From Hypsibius dujardini (Eukaryota > Tardigrada > Eutardigrada > Parachela > Hypsibiidae): DNA of 23,270 bases. Positions 9,756-18,758 of the stretch are shown here, piece by piece (position 1 is the first letter of the stretch; the number at the start of each line of letters is the position of its first letter). The notes under the pieces are model-generated. The model saw nothing but the letters and a program-made list of their open reading frames with translations. It did not search any database and was not told where the DNA came from. The stretch lies in contig LRSR01002513.1 in assembly GCA_001579985.1 (NCBI GenBank), positions 1 through 23,270 on the forward strand. The letters run 5' to 3'. The translations under genes were made by a program, and so were the position numbers.

Positions 9756-11075
9756 CCCTTAGGAGACTGGTTCTGAGATGGACGGATTTTCGCATCATTC
9801 TGTCGCCTCTACTTTCTACTGCCCGAAGGCCAACGTAGGGAAGAGACCGGAAGTGGAGGTTTCGTATTAATCGGAGACAGTTGGCACTACATAGATGGAA
9901 AGAGCAAACGATGAGGAGCGGGAGCTCCGAAGGGAAAAAGGGAAAGGAAGCGATGAAGACCCAAAGACTACTGTAGAAAAATGAAGAGCTAGACTGACTG
10001 ACTGTCAAAACACACGCACCGCACGAGTCTATCAAGTAACGAACCGGTCGCGGCACACAGGCTCGCGCCGATAACAATCAACCAGCCGAACACTTCCGGT
10101 TCGGCTGTGCTTCCAATAACACACCAACACACAACAAGTAAACACACCGGAGTACATGAGCGGTGAGCAATGACTACGTGGCGGACGATTGAAGTCTACC
10201 AGTCCAGTCATGAAAATACCCGCGACAATTCTGCATTAACTGTGCCATGGCTGAAACTCCATGTACTACCATGGTACGCCATGAAAACTAGATCATTAGT
10301 TTCATCTAAACTAGATCACTAGACAACTAGTTTCATGATCATGAACACATGGCTGAAAATCATGGTACGCTAACACATGGCTGAAACTCCAGGCCGACAG
10401 AGTTAAAGCCAATGTATATGTGTATCTGTAATGTGTATGTATATGGCGTATACATCATATATATAACGGCTCTATTACGGAGACTACGTTTTTGGCGTGC
10501 ATCATTTTATTTGCCAACTAGCTTGAAGGGCTGCAACCCGCTCGGTAGCGCCTTTTATAAAGCACTCATCACATCTACATACCGAGAGAAAGCATTTCAG
10601 AAGGTTCCACAAGAGAAAGAGCTAGAAAGGGACGATCGATACTGCAGATAAAGAGGATGACGTGCGCTGGCCTTGTAAAGATATTTCTCTACATATATAC
10701 ACATATATATATATATATTGCATTTTGAAACATTTGTCGGAAATACGTATTTGCCGCTGCAAACATTTACACGTTTTCCTGGCTGTGGCATTCGGTGTTT
10801 CTGCTTTTATAGTATCATGCTTTTCTCATACAGTGACTATTGATTTTCATTTTGTATATCCCTCTACGTAATTTGCGAACACAGCCATATGGGTTTCTTT
10901 AAGTACGTAAGATGCGCACTGCAACAGGTGTCGGAAAACTCAACAACGAGGATGAAGCTCCTAATATAATCGCTACCCGGTATTAAGAAAACAGGCGATA
11001 CTATATGCCTGACCATTCTGACCTTAAGGAATTAGCATATCGATATCTGTTACACGAGGACAAATTGCGTCGCCA
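9756..11075. other. Intergenic stretch with a small repeat cluster and microsatellite, no recognisable gene
   Basis: The - strand frame of 141 codons at 9652-10077 overlaps receptor A exon 3 antisense and is not credible as a gene. A TA/CA microsatellite lies at about 10690-10720. The short repeat cluster at 10246-10391 is listed separately. No poly(A) signal was seen close to the receptor A stop. Confidence 0.45.
10246..10391. repeat. Cluster of CATGGCTGAAA and CATGGTACGC repeats
   Basis: CATGGCTGAAACTCCA occurs at 10246-10261 and 10376-10391, with a shorter copy at 10348-10360. CATGGTACGC occurs at 10270-10279 and 10361-10370. Between them are short CTAG- and GATC-containing palindromes (about 10287-10342). 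It looks like a scrambled local duplication. Confidence 0.7.
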
Positions 11076-11222
11076 AACCAGATATAAAATATCATCATCT
11101 TGCACTTTTCTTGACTCAAAATTGACTGAGCCTACCACTGCTTAATGTGTTCTATGTACATTAATAACCCGAACTGCTTTAAGATCAGAGATTCAAAGTT
11201 TATCAGAAGAATAAATTACAGC

Positions 11223-11380
11223 ATGAACATTTCAACCGATATCATTAAATGTGCTTGGTAAAAAAACTACAGACAGAACATTCCAATACACGGTTGAACC
11301 CTTGCAGTCAGCCTCATAAACAGTTGCAGAGTCCTCGCTGACATCCTTCTGCTGACCTTCTCCTTATCTTCGTCTGCCCC
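11223..11380 (+). pseudogene. Receptor relic 2a: decayed exon 1
   Basis: ATG at 11223 opens MNISTDIIKCAW, aligning with MNNSTDFKIG of receptor A, and then meets a stop. Further on, ACATTCCAATACACGGTTGA and CCTCGCTGACATCCTTCTGC match the TM1 coding sequence of receptor A with several changes and a stop codon. The match breaks in TM2 at CTTCGTCTGCC. No exon 2 follows in the next 500 bp. Clearly dead. Confidence 0.8.
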
Positions 11381-11659
11381 TGCAATGCTTGATTTAATTT
11401 GAGTCTCTTATTCTCAGTTTTAAACATTTTCCCAGCTTCCTAATAAATCTGTTACGCCTCGACACCATTAATGAAATCTGTACCCAGGTGAATCTGTTTG
11501 TTATCAAGACGCAAGCCAATCCAATTACAAGGTCAGGATTATAATGATCTGAGTGGGTCTGGACGTGGGCTGATGAGGTGACCTTGACAGAACTGTACGC
11601 GACAATCGTTTTATACATCAAACCACAATGCACGTTAGGACCCTTTAATTCGATTCCAC

Positions 11660-11830
11660 CATATGGAGCAAGTCAATTTAACGCATGCCGGGTGCAGTTA
11701 GCCGTGCATGGCAAAGATGTGCAATTCAATTTTAAGCCAATTACATCCCACCAAGTTATAGCATTTAAAAAGATAGTTTATCCGTTTCACTGAATTCATT
11801 CAGCAGGGCGATGGCACTCACCGTTTAGCA
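11660..11830 (+). promoter_or_regulatory. Upstream block of relic 2b, shared with receptors C and D
   Basis: TCAATTTAACGCATGCC (about 11671) and CCGTTTCACTGAATTCATTCAGCAGGG (about 11781, quoted as two parts: CCGTTTCACTGA and ATTCATTCAGCAGGG) resemble segments upstream of receptor C (about 14187 and 14282). The order is the same and the spacing similar. It is interpreted as the old promoter-distal flank of the deleted copy. Confidence 0.4.
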
Positions 11831-11904
11831 CGTTTGCAGAAAAGGCCTATGCAGTTCACAAACAATTACAGGTGCAATATAAGGTGTATGCACGTCATTC
11901 CACC

Positions 11905-13328
11905 TGAAAACGTGAGCCTCCAGGCCGGATGTAGCTTAATCACCCGAGGAATCAATGTAGAGGCGACGAATTTGGAGCTTCAACTGACGCTCAAGTATTT
12001 TGGGAACAGTTGCAGCGCCATCAATCCGGTAAGGCTCATGAAAAACGGAAGAGAATATTTAAGACAATGAAATAGTATTGAAATTCAAAACGGAAATGCG
12101 TCTTGTGTACTCGGATTTTATCATCCTCGTGCACGTGGGCTGGATGAAGTATTTTCTGTTACTTAGGGTAAAGAATTAATTTAATTTTTTTTTGGTTGAT
12201 GCCTGACGCCTTTTATAGGGCACTACGGTGTGTGCTCTAACACGACGGTTAATAAATGAATTACGAGGGAAAAGGTATATCAGAACTATTATAGCTTCAA
12301 ACCAACCAGTTTGTCAGTCTGCTCTATTTTGCTGTTACTTTCGTTTGTTTTATTTCGTGACTGAAGAGATGCAGCAGTTATTGCAGCCTCAACTCAATTT
12401 TGCAGAAGCAGTGTGTCTAAATGTTTTTAAAAATGGCGGATCAAAGTTAGCTTTTATGGGATGGCACATTTGCTGGTTAAAGAGTGGTGAATATGCTGTT
12501 TTTCCGCCAATCTTCCCCGGCACGGCACATGGACACGCTTTAACTTTCCTAGGACCAAATCCATTTTTTCGGGGTGAGGACAGGCCAGATCATTTTGATC
12601 GCCAACGTACAGGCCCAATGATCAATTCGCCATTATTTCTAACGATGTACCGCAAAGGAATCACGAAATATGTTTCAGCTTGAGAATATTTAAAACAAAT
12701 GCTTTCTCAGGAAAAAAAAATCTTTCTGGAAACTTTACCGATCCACTTTTCGCAATATTCGAAGGGTGTGAAAAGGAGATGAAAGAAAAGTTGAATGTCG
12801 ATATGGCATAATATGATGACCGTTATATGGGGCCCTGACCTAACTAAACGCCCGTTCGGACACCAAGGTTAAATAATTTGCTCGAATGTAATCGGCATTT
12901 GCATGATCACTTGATCCTGTACTGTATTCTAAATCTACTGTGTGGTCTATTATAACTAATCTATGGGCTTGTTGCCCCAATTTACCCTCACTCAGACGTC
13001 CTAAAGTTTGATTATTGATGACCCCTCGCGAGTTACGCGAAATATTATAAATGTGAAATCTTTCAACAAATCAGCTTTGAAACGTTCACAGAAATGCGTC
13101 AGTGAAAGCATTGTCTTCTTGCCATTTCAGGTGTTTTGTTGGTGTAGCAGTAAGCTGTTTCAAGAGGGAACAAGAGCGGTATTACGTGACTTGCGACGGG
13201 GTGTGAGCTGCAGTGGAAGAAACAGGACGATCGCGCCATCTTCAATTGCTAGAGAACCACCTGAACGCACGTACAGCGCTGGGCAGCCAAAGGACAGTAG
13301 AATGGAACTGACGTCGCAAAGATATTAG
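11905..13328 (+). pseudogene. Receptor relic 2b: end of exon 2, intron 2 and an intact exon 3
   Basis: Bases 11969-12028 encode NLELQLTLKYFGNSCSAINP, the TM7 end of exon 2, followed by a good donor GTAAGG. Weak homology may reach back to about 11905; TM3-TM6 are absent. Intron 2 runs 12029-13130. Exon 3 (13131-13328) starts after CCATTTCAG with VFCWCSSKLFQEGT and is open for 65 codons to TAG, ending MELTSQRY. This copy keeps a perfect exon 3 although the rest is lost. An upstream block typical of intact copies lies only about 150 bp before the exon 2 remnant, which suggests one large deletion. Confidence 0.8.
12228..12683 (+). CDS. Unrecognised 151-codon open frame inside intron 2 of receptor relic 2b
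   Basis: An open frame of 151 codons starts at 12228 and ends with TGA at 12681-12683. Its second half, with MGWHICWLKSGEYAVFPP and a G/P/H/D-rich stretch, has a composition more protein-like than most chance frames here. I recognise no domain. The first part has a hydrophobic run (ALFCCYFRLFYFV) of unclear meaning. It could be a retained exon of an inserted gene, a transposon remnant or chance. No promoter or poly(A) signal supports it. Confidence 0.2.
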   Translation: MCALTRRLINELRGKRYIRTIIASNQPVCQSALFCCYFRLFYFVTEEMQQLLQPQLNFAEAVCLNVFKNGGSKLAFMGWHICWLKSGEYAVFPPIFPGTAHGHALTFLGPNPFFRGEDRPDHFDRQRTGPMINSPLFLTMYRKGITKYVSA

Positions 13329-13494
13329 TTGTTGGAAATTCCTCGTTGGGGAACGGAGTTCCTCGCGCAAGATCCTCGGATTTATTTTTGTATTTTATGC
13401 CAGTAGCCTCATTCTAAGGCAATCCTTAGCATATATTATACATATACGGTACATTATAATCTCGCTAATTATAGTTTCTTTGAAAATTGCTATT

Positions 13495-13552
13495 TCAAAA
13501 ATTGCTATTACACTCACTGGTAGTTAGCAGCATGTGTAATAGCAATTTTTGA
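13495..13552. repeat. Perfect 19-bp inverted repeat with a 20-nt loop
   Basis: TCAAAAATTGCTATTACAC (13495-13513) is followed after 20 bases by its exact reverse complement (13534-13552). An extra AAAATTGCTATT copy lies just before the left arm. Transcribed, it would form a stable hairpin, roughly of pre-miRNA size though shorter in the stem; a miniature transposon end pair is the alternative. Confidence 0.85.
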
Positions 13553-14185
13553 GTGCTGCACCGTGTCAATCCATATTGTACTTTTCATGACATGACATTG
13601 TAGGAAAATTTATTCTTAAAGCTAACGCACGTCATGACGTTTAACTGCAGTATCGATCGAGTTCCGTGCTAGCTCTTTTTCTTAAAGAAGCTTCTGGGAT
13701 GTTCTCTCACTCTCTATAATGTGTAATTCTCTATAAAAGGTGCTGCCGAGTGAGTTGCAGTCTTCAGTCTAGTTGGCAAATAAAATTTTGCGCACTAAAA
13801 AAGTATTCTCCGTAAAAGGGCTGTTATACCATTCATATTCTGTCGTAGTAATAATATATTTGTTCATATTTGTTTAACCAAATGACGTCGCAACTATCCC
13901 TGGATAAATTAAAAGAAGACCTAACATCCTATCGATCCTTTTGTTGTCCGCCAATGTTGTGTAACAACAAGCAGCAGTCGACTTCACGAGCATTGACTGC
14001 CGATACAAATTGTCCCTGCCTTTCAATGTGGCACATTAATAGCTAGGCATTGTGGATAGGGAAGGTACCTATTTCATGTGCGAAAACAACTTATAATGAT
14101 AATTTTAGAGGTCAATTATTGCCCATCTATTAGCCTTATAATTATTGTTTCCGCTTAGGAGCAATTCAACTTGATGTACGCGATG
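13553..14185. other. Intergenic stretch without a recognisable gene
   Basis: Nothing gene-like was found between the hairpin and the upstream block of receptor C. Open frames are short and there is no array or RNA gene. Confidence 0.45.
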
Positions 14186-14375
14186 GTCAATTAAACGCAC
14201 GCGTCAAGGATGTGAAGCGGAACAAACTAATCTAGACCCTTTCCACCCCAATAGGGTTAAACATAAATAACAGATAATTTAACCGTTTCAGTGAGTCTAT
14301 TCAGCTGGGAAAGGTCTCATCAGCGCTGTGTATTCATCGTAGGTAAAATTGGATCAAATTTGTACATGATTGCAG
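14186..14375 (+). promoter_or_regulatory. Conserved block about 340 bp upstream of the receptor C start
   Basis: CTATTCAGCTGGGAAAGGTC (about 14297) and GGTAAAATTGGATCAAATTT (about 14341) match ATTCAACAGGGAAACGTCTC and GATAAAGTGGACCCAATTTG upstream of receptor D (about 20133 and 20170). The distance to the ATG is nearly the same in both (about 340-350 bp). This may be a shared enhancer or only recent duplication. Confidence 0.45.
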
Positions 14376-14647
14376 TGGCAATACTCTGGATATATGTTTT
14401 CATTTCAGTCACTGCAAGCATGACGTGAAAGGTGCTTGTTCCGGATGTAAGGTTTAGTTGGATTTTCGCCCACAGCTAAACATTTTCCGCGATCCTCTGC
14501 TTCTCGGATTGCTTCATCCATCAGTCATAAAAATCTCCTTTCCAATTTCTGAACAAGTACACAGGCCTCTCACTATTGCGCATTTTTTGAAATTAAAATC
14601 AGTGCTTTGAGCAATTTTCACACGAAGTTACATTACGGCCTGACAAC

Positions 14648-16507
14648 ATGAACAATTCAACGGATTTCTGGCTAGCCAGCAATATTACTAATATAACCAA
14701 CAGCATCGATCAGGATAATTCAGTTCTCGGTTGGACCATCGCAGTTCTTCTCACCAACTGCTGCGGAGCCTTGTCCAACGTGCTTCTGCTGTTGACCCTC
14801 ATCCTCCACAAACCGTTGCGTCAATCCTCCAGCTCATCCCTCATCATCCACACCGTCTGCCTTGACCTTTATATCTGCGCCTTCGCAGTGCCTGTCAGCG
14901 CTATTCCCATTTATCTCGGTCCGAGGTACGAGTAGTTAGCAAAGCCGAAAATTATTAAATTTGATTTTAAATTAAACTGAAACTATTAACACTGAACTGA
15001 ACATTTCTGTCATTGACGCTTTTGTTATATATTTTTTAGTTCCTGAAGAAAAGCTTCCAGTTTTGACTACACTAATTAAAAAGTTTGTATAATGATTGTT
15101 AGTCCATAAAGGAAACTGCACTAAACAATCTTTGTCCAAGGACGCGAAGGATGACAAAATAGAGCGCAATTAATTTGCCCCTTTAAAAAAATTTGGTCTG
15201 GGATTAAGAGGAAAAACATTGCCTTCGAAGAACGCTTGTTATGATTTGATTAAGAAGCAAATTTTGCACTTCTGGCATTTTGTCTTTCTGTGTCCCTTTA
15301 ACTCTTATTGTAATCTCCCTTGACTTTGTTACTAACAGATGAGGTTTGTCTAGAGGAAAATAATTATAGTTTCAACTTTTGTCATGTTTAGGTATGAGCT
15401 GCCACGCTGGTTCTGCCAATATCAATCACTCTACGTTCAAATGATGTATCAGACAGAAATGTACGCAGCCACCATGCTGGCATTACATCGCGTAGTGGCG
15501 TCAGTTTCCCCACGCCTTTTCGTCCGCATGACCACAACAGCAGCCATTTTCTGGATGAATGCACTCCCTTGGATGATCGCTCTGGTGAACTGTCTGCTGC
15601 TTGCAGTCGGACATTTGGGATACAAAATGGTATTTAACCATTTGAACGGGGGATGTACGATTGCATTGAGTGGACGGGGTGCGTCCTTGGCACTGGCCTA
15701 CACCGTCGTGGGAATTTATATTCCAACTGCGGTGATGGGATTCTCCTATGGAATGTTTCTGTTGAAGACTTGTCGAAGTTCCGGGTTTAAAAGGAGCAAT
15801 AGAGTTCGTCGGCGGAGACTGGAACTGTCGCGGACGATGTTGATTCTCTTCGTTTGGCACTGCGTGTCGTTGTATCCGCCGAGTATTATGGTCGGCTTGT
15901 TCCCGCATGCGTATAACACAAACTTAGAGCTGCAACTGGCGTGCAAGTTCATGGGAAACAGCTGCAGTGCCATCAATCCAGTGAGTGCAACAAAACTCAT
16001 CCTCATATAAACATAAACCGAACTACTAGAGACAATGCGGCCGTCAATAGAATGCTTAAAATAAGTCTGTCAAAAAATGGTTTGAAAAAAGTTATCAGCG
16101 AGGAAGCAAAATGTTGAGCCGTGCGAGTTAAAACGATTGATTGGCGGCAAACGTTGACGACCGCTCTCTTGCAACACTGATCCGCCAATGAAAGGATAGA
16201 TAAATGTCAGGAATATTTTATAAATAAAATGTCATATTATACGTACGTTTTTTTATTGTCGCAATTTTAATGATACTACTCTAATAAAAAAATTTTGTCT
16301 GAATGTTTTCAGGTGTTCTGCTGGAGTAGCAGTAAGCTCTTTCAAGACGGAACAGCAGCGGTGCTGCATAACCTACGACGTCGAGTAAGTTGCCCTAAAC
16401 TGTGGGGAAGGGTTGTGCCTTCGTCAATTGCCCCACTGGGAGAGGCCTCTGCACGCACTGGTCCGCAGCAAAAAAGTGGAATGGAACTGACCCTGTCAAG
16501 ATATTAG
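14648..16507 (+). CDS. Receptor C: intact three-exon class A GPCR-like gene, 353 residues
   Basis: Exons are 14648-14925, 15392-15980 and 16313-16507, with introns of 466 and 332 bp (GT/AG). Exons 1 and 2 have exactly the lengths found in receptor A (278 and 589 nt). Landmarks: D73, C101, H125-R126-V127, W153, C181, P204 and Y212 (IPTAVMGFSY), P255, N288-P289, F299. The intracellular loop 3 is basic (RVRRRRLELSR). Extracellular loop 2 lacks the NGT sequon of receptor A, and the surroundings of C181 differ (CTIALSGRG), the main place where the two copies diverge together with the N-terminus and tail. The tail ends MELTLSRY. A paralogue of receptor A, likely with a different ligand preference (inference). 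Confidence 0.88.
14926..15391 (+). other. Intron 1 of receptor C, bounded by an AGGTAYGAG direct repeat
   Basis: The left junction reads CCGAG|GTACGAG and the right junction reads TTTAG|GTATGAG, so AGGTAYGAG occurs at both ends. The joined codons read LGPRYELPR, matching the uninterrupted LGPRYQLPR of pseudogene 1. The interior is AT-rich and shows no coding sequence. Confidence 0.8.
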
Positions 16508-16594
16508 AACTGAATTCAGTTACGAGGAATGTTTTTGTTTGTTGTGCAAGTCACTTTCAATATGAATTTATATCACAACTTTAACTTTGCAAAC

Positions 16595-16600
16595 AATAAA
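16595..16600 (+). terminator. Poly(A) signal of receptor C
   Basis: AATAAA lies 88 bp after the stop codon of receptor C in AT-rich sequence, a plausible 3' end for its mRNA. Confidence 0.55.
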
Positions 16601-16860
16601 TAATTAACAACTCGTTTAACATGTTTTGCTTGTGTTATGAAACGGATCGCTGGCTGCCTGTAAGTTTGCAGTCACCAAACAAACCATTACGCGCACTCTG
16701 CCGATGAAACACACGGGTACTCCGCTTGAATGGTTGTCGGGCGAATCATGACGGTCCACGTGAAAAGTTGAACATTATGCTTGAAAAGCATTCAATGATT
16801 GCTGCTGGTGGGCAATCCACCCGGAAAGTGGACGTTTGGTGCCCATTCCAGCCTGACGGA

Positions 16861-17050
16861 CCAGTTTCCGATCTGGCTGCTTGTGAACAGTTCGAACGTA
16901 AACCCTCCGAACAGTCTGGTAACCTTCAGAGCAACCCCGAAACCTTCAGGACTGACCGTGAACATGCCGGATAGACCTTCAACCCTCCAGATTGGCCGTG
17001 GACTATCTGGAAGGAGTGGAAATCTTCCAAACTGTCCGTCCACCTTCTAA
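16861..17050. repeat. Degenerate 20-bp minisatellite
   Basis: Consecutive 20-bp units start at 16901, 16921, 16941, 16961, 16981, 17001 and 17021, with weaker units at 16861 and 16881. A rough consensus is AACCTTCAGGACTGNCCGTG. The units are GC-rich against an AT-rich background. Twenty is not a multiple of three, yet frames of about 83 codons stay open on both strands, so these frames are by-products of the repeat rather than genes. Confidence 0.75.
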
Positions 17051-17453
17051 TCACACGGTTCATCGTGCCAACACAAGATTTCCAAGCCATTCAGCGTTTC
17101 CCATTTGAATTGAACGATAATCTGCTCAGCAGGCCGCCTCTGTAAATCGGTTAGCGTCTATTTTGGTCCCAGTCGTTTGTATCACGCGCCGTTCGTGTTA
17201 CCCGTCTTACTATTCTTCAGTTTTATGTGCGCTTCAGAAAAAAATGTTTTAGATAAATAAGGTGTCTCATCCAAAAAAGGTGCCCCCTAGAAAACGGTTA
17301 CGATTGTGTATCCATCCAATTTTGCAACGGTGATAGATGGCAGGACAAACAACTTTTATCAACATCCAGCACTATTACTACAGATTACAGATATGGCAAT
17401 CAATGAACAAACTACAGAAGTTCTCAAAATGCCATACGGCAAACTATTATTCC

Positions 17454-17459
17454 TTTATT
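17454..17459 (-). terminator. Poly(A) signal of the glycine/tyrosine-rich gene
   Basis: TTTATT on the + strand is AATAAA on the - strand, 13 bases after the TAA stop of the gene at 17473-17781. The close spacing supports a real 3' end. Confidence 0.6.
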
Positions 17460-17472
17460 CTGCGGGTTTATA

Positions 17473-17781
17473 TTACACGGCATCACAGCTCTTGCACACG
17501 CAGTTGCAAGTACTGGTGCGGCTGTTACCGTTGTTGTAGTTGTTGTTGCTGACGCCGTTACTATAACCTCCGTAACCTAAACCGTATCCATAACCTCCAT
17601 AGCCTCCGAGTCCGATTAGGCCGAGACCGTAACCGCCGCCATATCCGACATAACTAACACCACCACCGGATCCTCCATTCCATCGGTGATTGCGTCGATA
17701 TGATCCAGCTGTTCTGTGACGAAGTCCTTCTACGCCATCCATTCCATGGATGAGGAAGAGCGAAAGAAGGACGGCAAACGC
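17473..17781 (-). CDS. Last exon of a small secreted glycine/tyrosine-rich protein with a cysteine cluster
   Basis: The exon starts at 17781 directly after a good acceptor (CTGTTCCTAG) and runs 102 codons to TAA at 17475-17473. It opens with AFAVLLSLFLIHG, the hydrophobic core of a signal peptide, so the start codon must be in an upstream exon (higher coordinates) that I could not place. The mature part has a basic stretch (HRTAGSYRRNHRW), then glycine/tyrosine-rich repeats (GYGGGYGLGLIGLGGYGGYG), an Asn-rich run, and ends TCNCVCKSCDAV with four clustered cysteines. Such composition is known from cuticle or eggshell proteins and from YGGYG-type invertebrate antimicrobial peptides; the sequence does not decide. 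It lies antisense between receptors C and D. Confidence 0.65.
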   Translation of the reverse strand, partial: AFAVLLSLFLIHGMDGVEGLRHRTAGSYRRNHRWNGGSGGGVSYVGYGGGYGLGLIGLGGYGGYGYGLGYGGYSNGVSNNNYNNGNSRTSTCNCVCKSCDAV

Positions 17782-17783
17782 CT

Positions 17784-18464
17784 AGGAACAGATCAGGCAT
17801 AGCGGTACTGTATGTTGAATGCAGGGGTGGCAAAAAAAATTAGGCTATGAAAACGTAAACTCACATTAAACTAAAACATTTAGCAACTGATTACTTGGCT
17901 TTCGTTTTTTTAATTGATTAGAAAATTAATCTACACATTTCAGTCACCAAAAATTTAAATGAGAGCGTAAATAAAAGTTTTATCATAAAGAAAACATTTA
18001 AGAAAGATAAAATAGAAAAAATACAATTAATCAAGTAAATTCGACTAAAACTAGAATATATAATTTGATTCAAAAAGGACTTAAACTTAAACTACATAAT
18101 AAATAATTTTTAGTTGCCTAAAAAAACTAATTAATTGTGTAATTTTAGTTCTACTATTCCTAATTTTATGAGTTTAACTGAAAAATATATAAACGCAGTA
18201 TTCATTCAAACAAAAAAAACATTTTCGAATAACCGCACCGTGTAATAATTAGGCGAGCAGATCATGATAAAGACAAAAGGTATAAAACGTTCAGAAGGAG
18301 CAACGTCAAACATAAAAAGTCTCTAAAAATGCGAAAACAAAAATGGACTGGGAATTAATCAATTCGTCCAGATTTATGCAATCTCACTTTTCACGGTCAC
18401 CAAATTAATCATAATGACAGGACAATAAGTTTATCCATGCATGAAATGAAACACCCACGGACTT
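17784..18464. other. A/T-rich stretch, probable intron or 5' flank of the glycine/tyrosine-rich gene
   Basis: No open frame of note. GTGAGT-type donors on the - strand exist (for example GTGAGT at 17864-17859), but none gives a start codon in the frame the exon needs. A + strand TATAAAA near 18281 leads to no credible coding sequence. Confidence 0.4.
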
Positions 18465-18758
18465 TTATGAAATTTGCATAAATCGTATTGCTTTGCAAAA
18501 CTGACAGCAGAGTATCGCCCACCCAGTGCGGGGGTGCTGAAGCTTGGCTTCATGTTTAATATTGATTACAATGTCTCCCTCTGATACTAATTTCACTTTC
18601 ACGTTCCACTCTGTAATGCCGAGTGGAACGCCACAATCAAGATGCGCCAGGGGGAAATGTGATTCCGTGACAAAAAATTCATCTTGAGTGAAAAGACGCG
18701 TGATTGCCTCCTGTAGTCCATGCGACAGGACCAACCTAATCGGTCTGACTAATATCAT
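18465..18758 (-). CDS. Unrecognised 97-codon frame, possible exon
   Basis: The frame contains EAITRLFTQDEFFVTES and LGITEWNVKVKLVSEGDIV, an alternating pattern that looks like beta strands and like real protein. A possible acceptor (GGACTACAG) at about 18711 would start an exon at 18710 (EAITRL...). I recognise no domain. No poly(A) signal or clear donor was found. It may be part of a gene with exons elsewhere, a relic, or chance. Confidence 0.25.
   Translation of the reverse strand: MILVRPIRLVLSHGLQEAITRLFTQDEFFVTESHFPLAHLDCGVPLGITEWNVKVKLVSEGDIVINIKHEAKLQHPRTGWAILCCQFCKAIRFMQIS

Noticed and set aside
9652-10077. 141-codon - strand frame
   Set aside because: It overlaps receptor A exon 3 antisense, shows no domain, and has low-complexity serine/phenylalanine runs; treated as a shadow frame.
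10412-10871. Frames on both strands through the TA/CA microsatellite
   Set aside because: Their residues (Tyr/Ile/Met/Cys runs) come from the microsatellite; no protein family is recognisable.
15501-15908. 135-codon - strand frame
   Set aside because: It is the antisense of receptor C exon 2; similar antisense frames occur opposite receptor A and pseudogene 1 because the exon sequence is shared.
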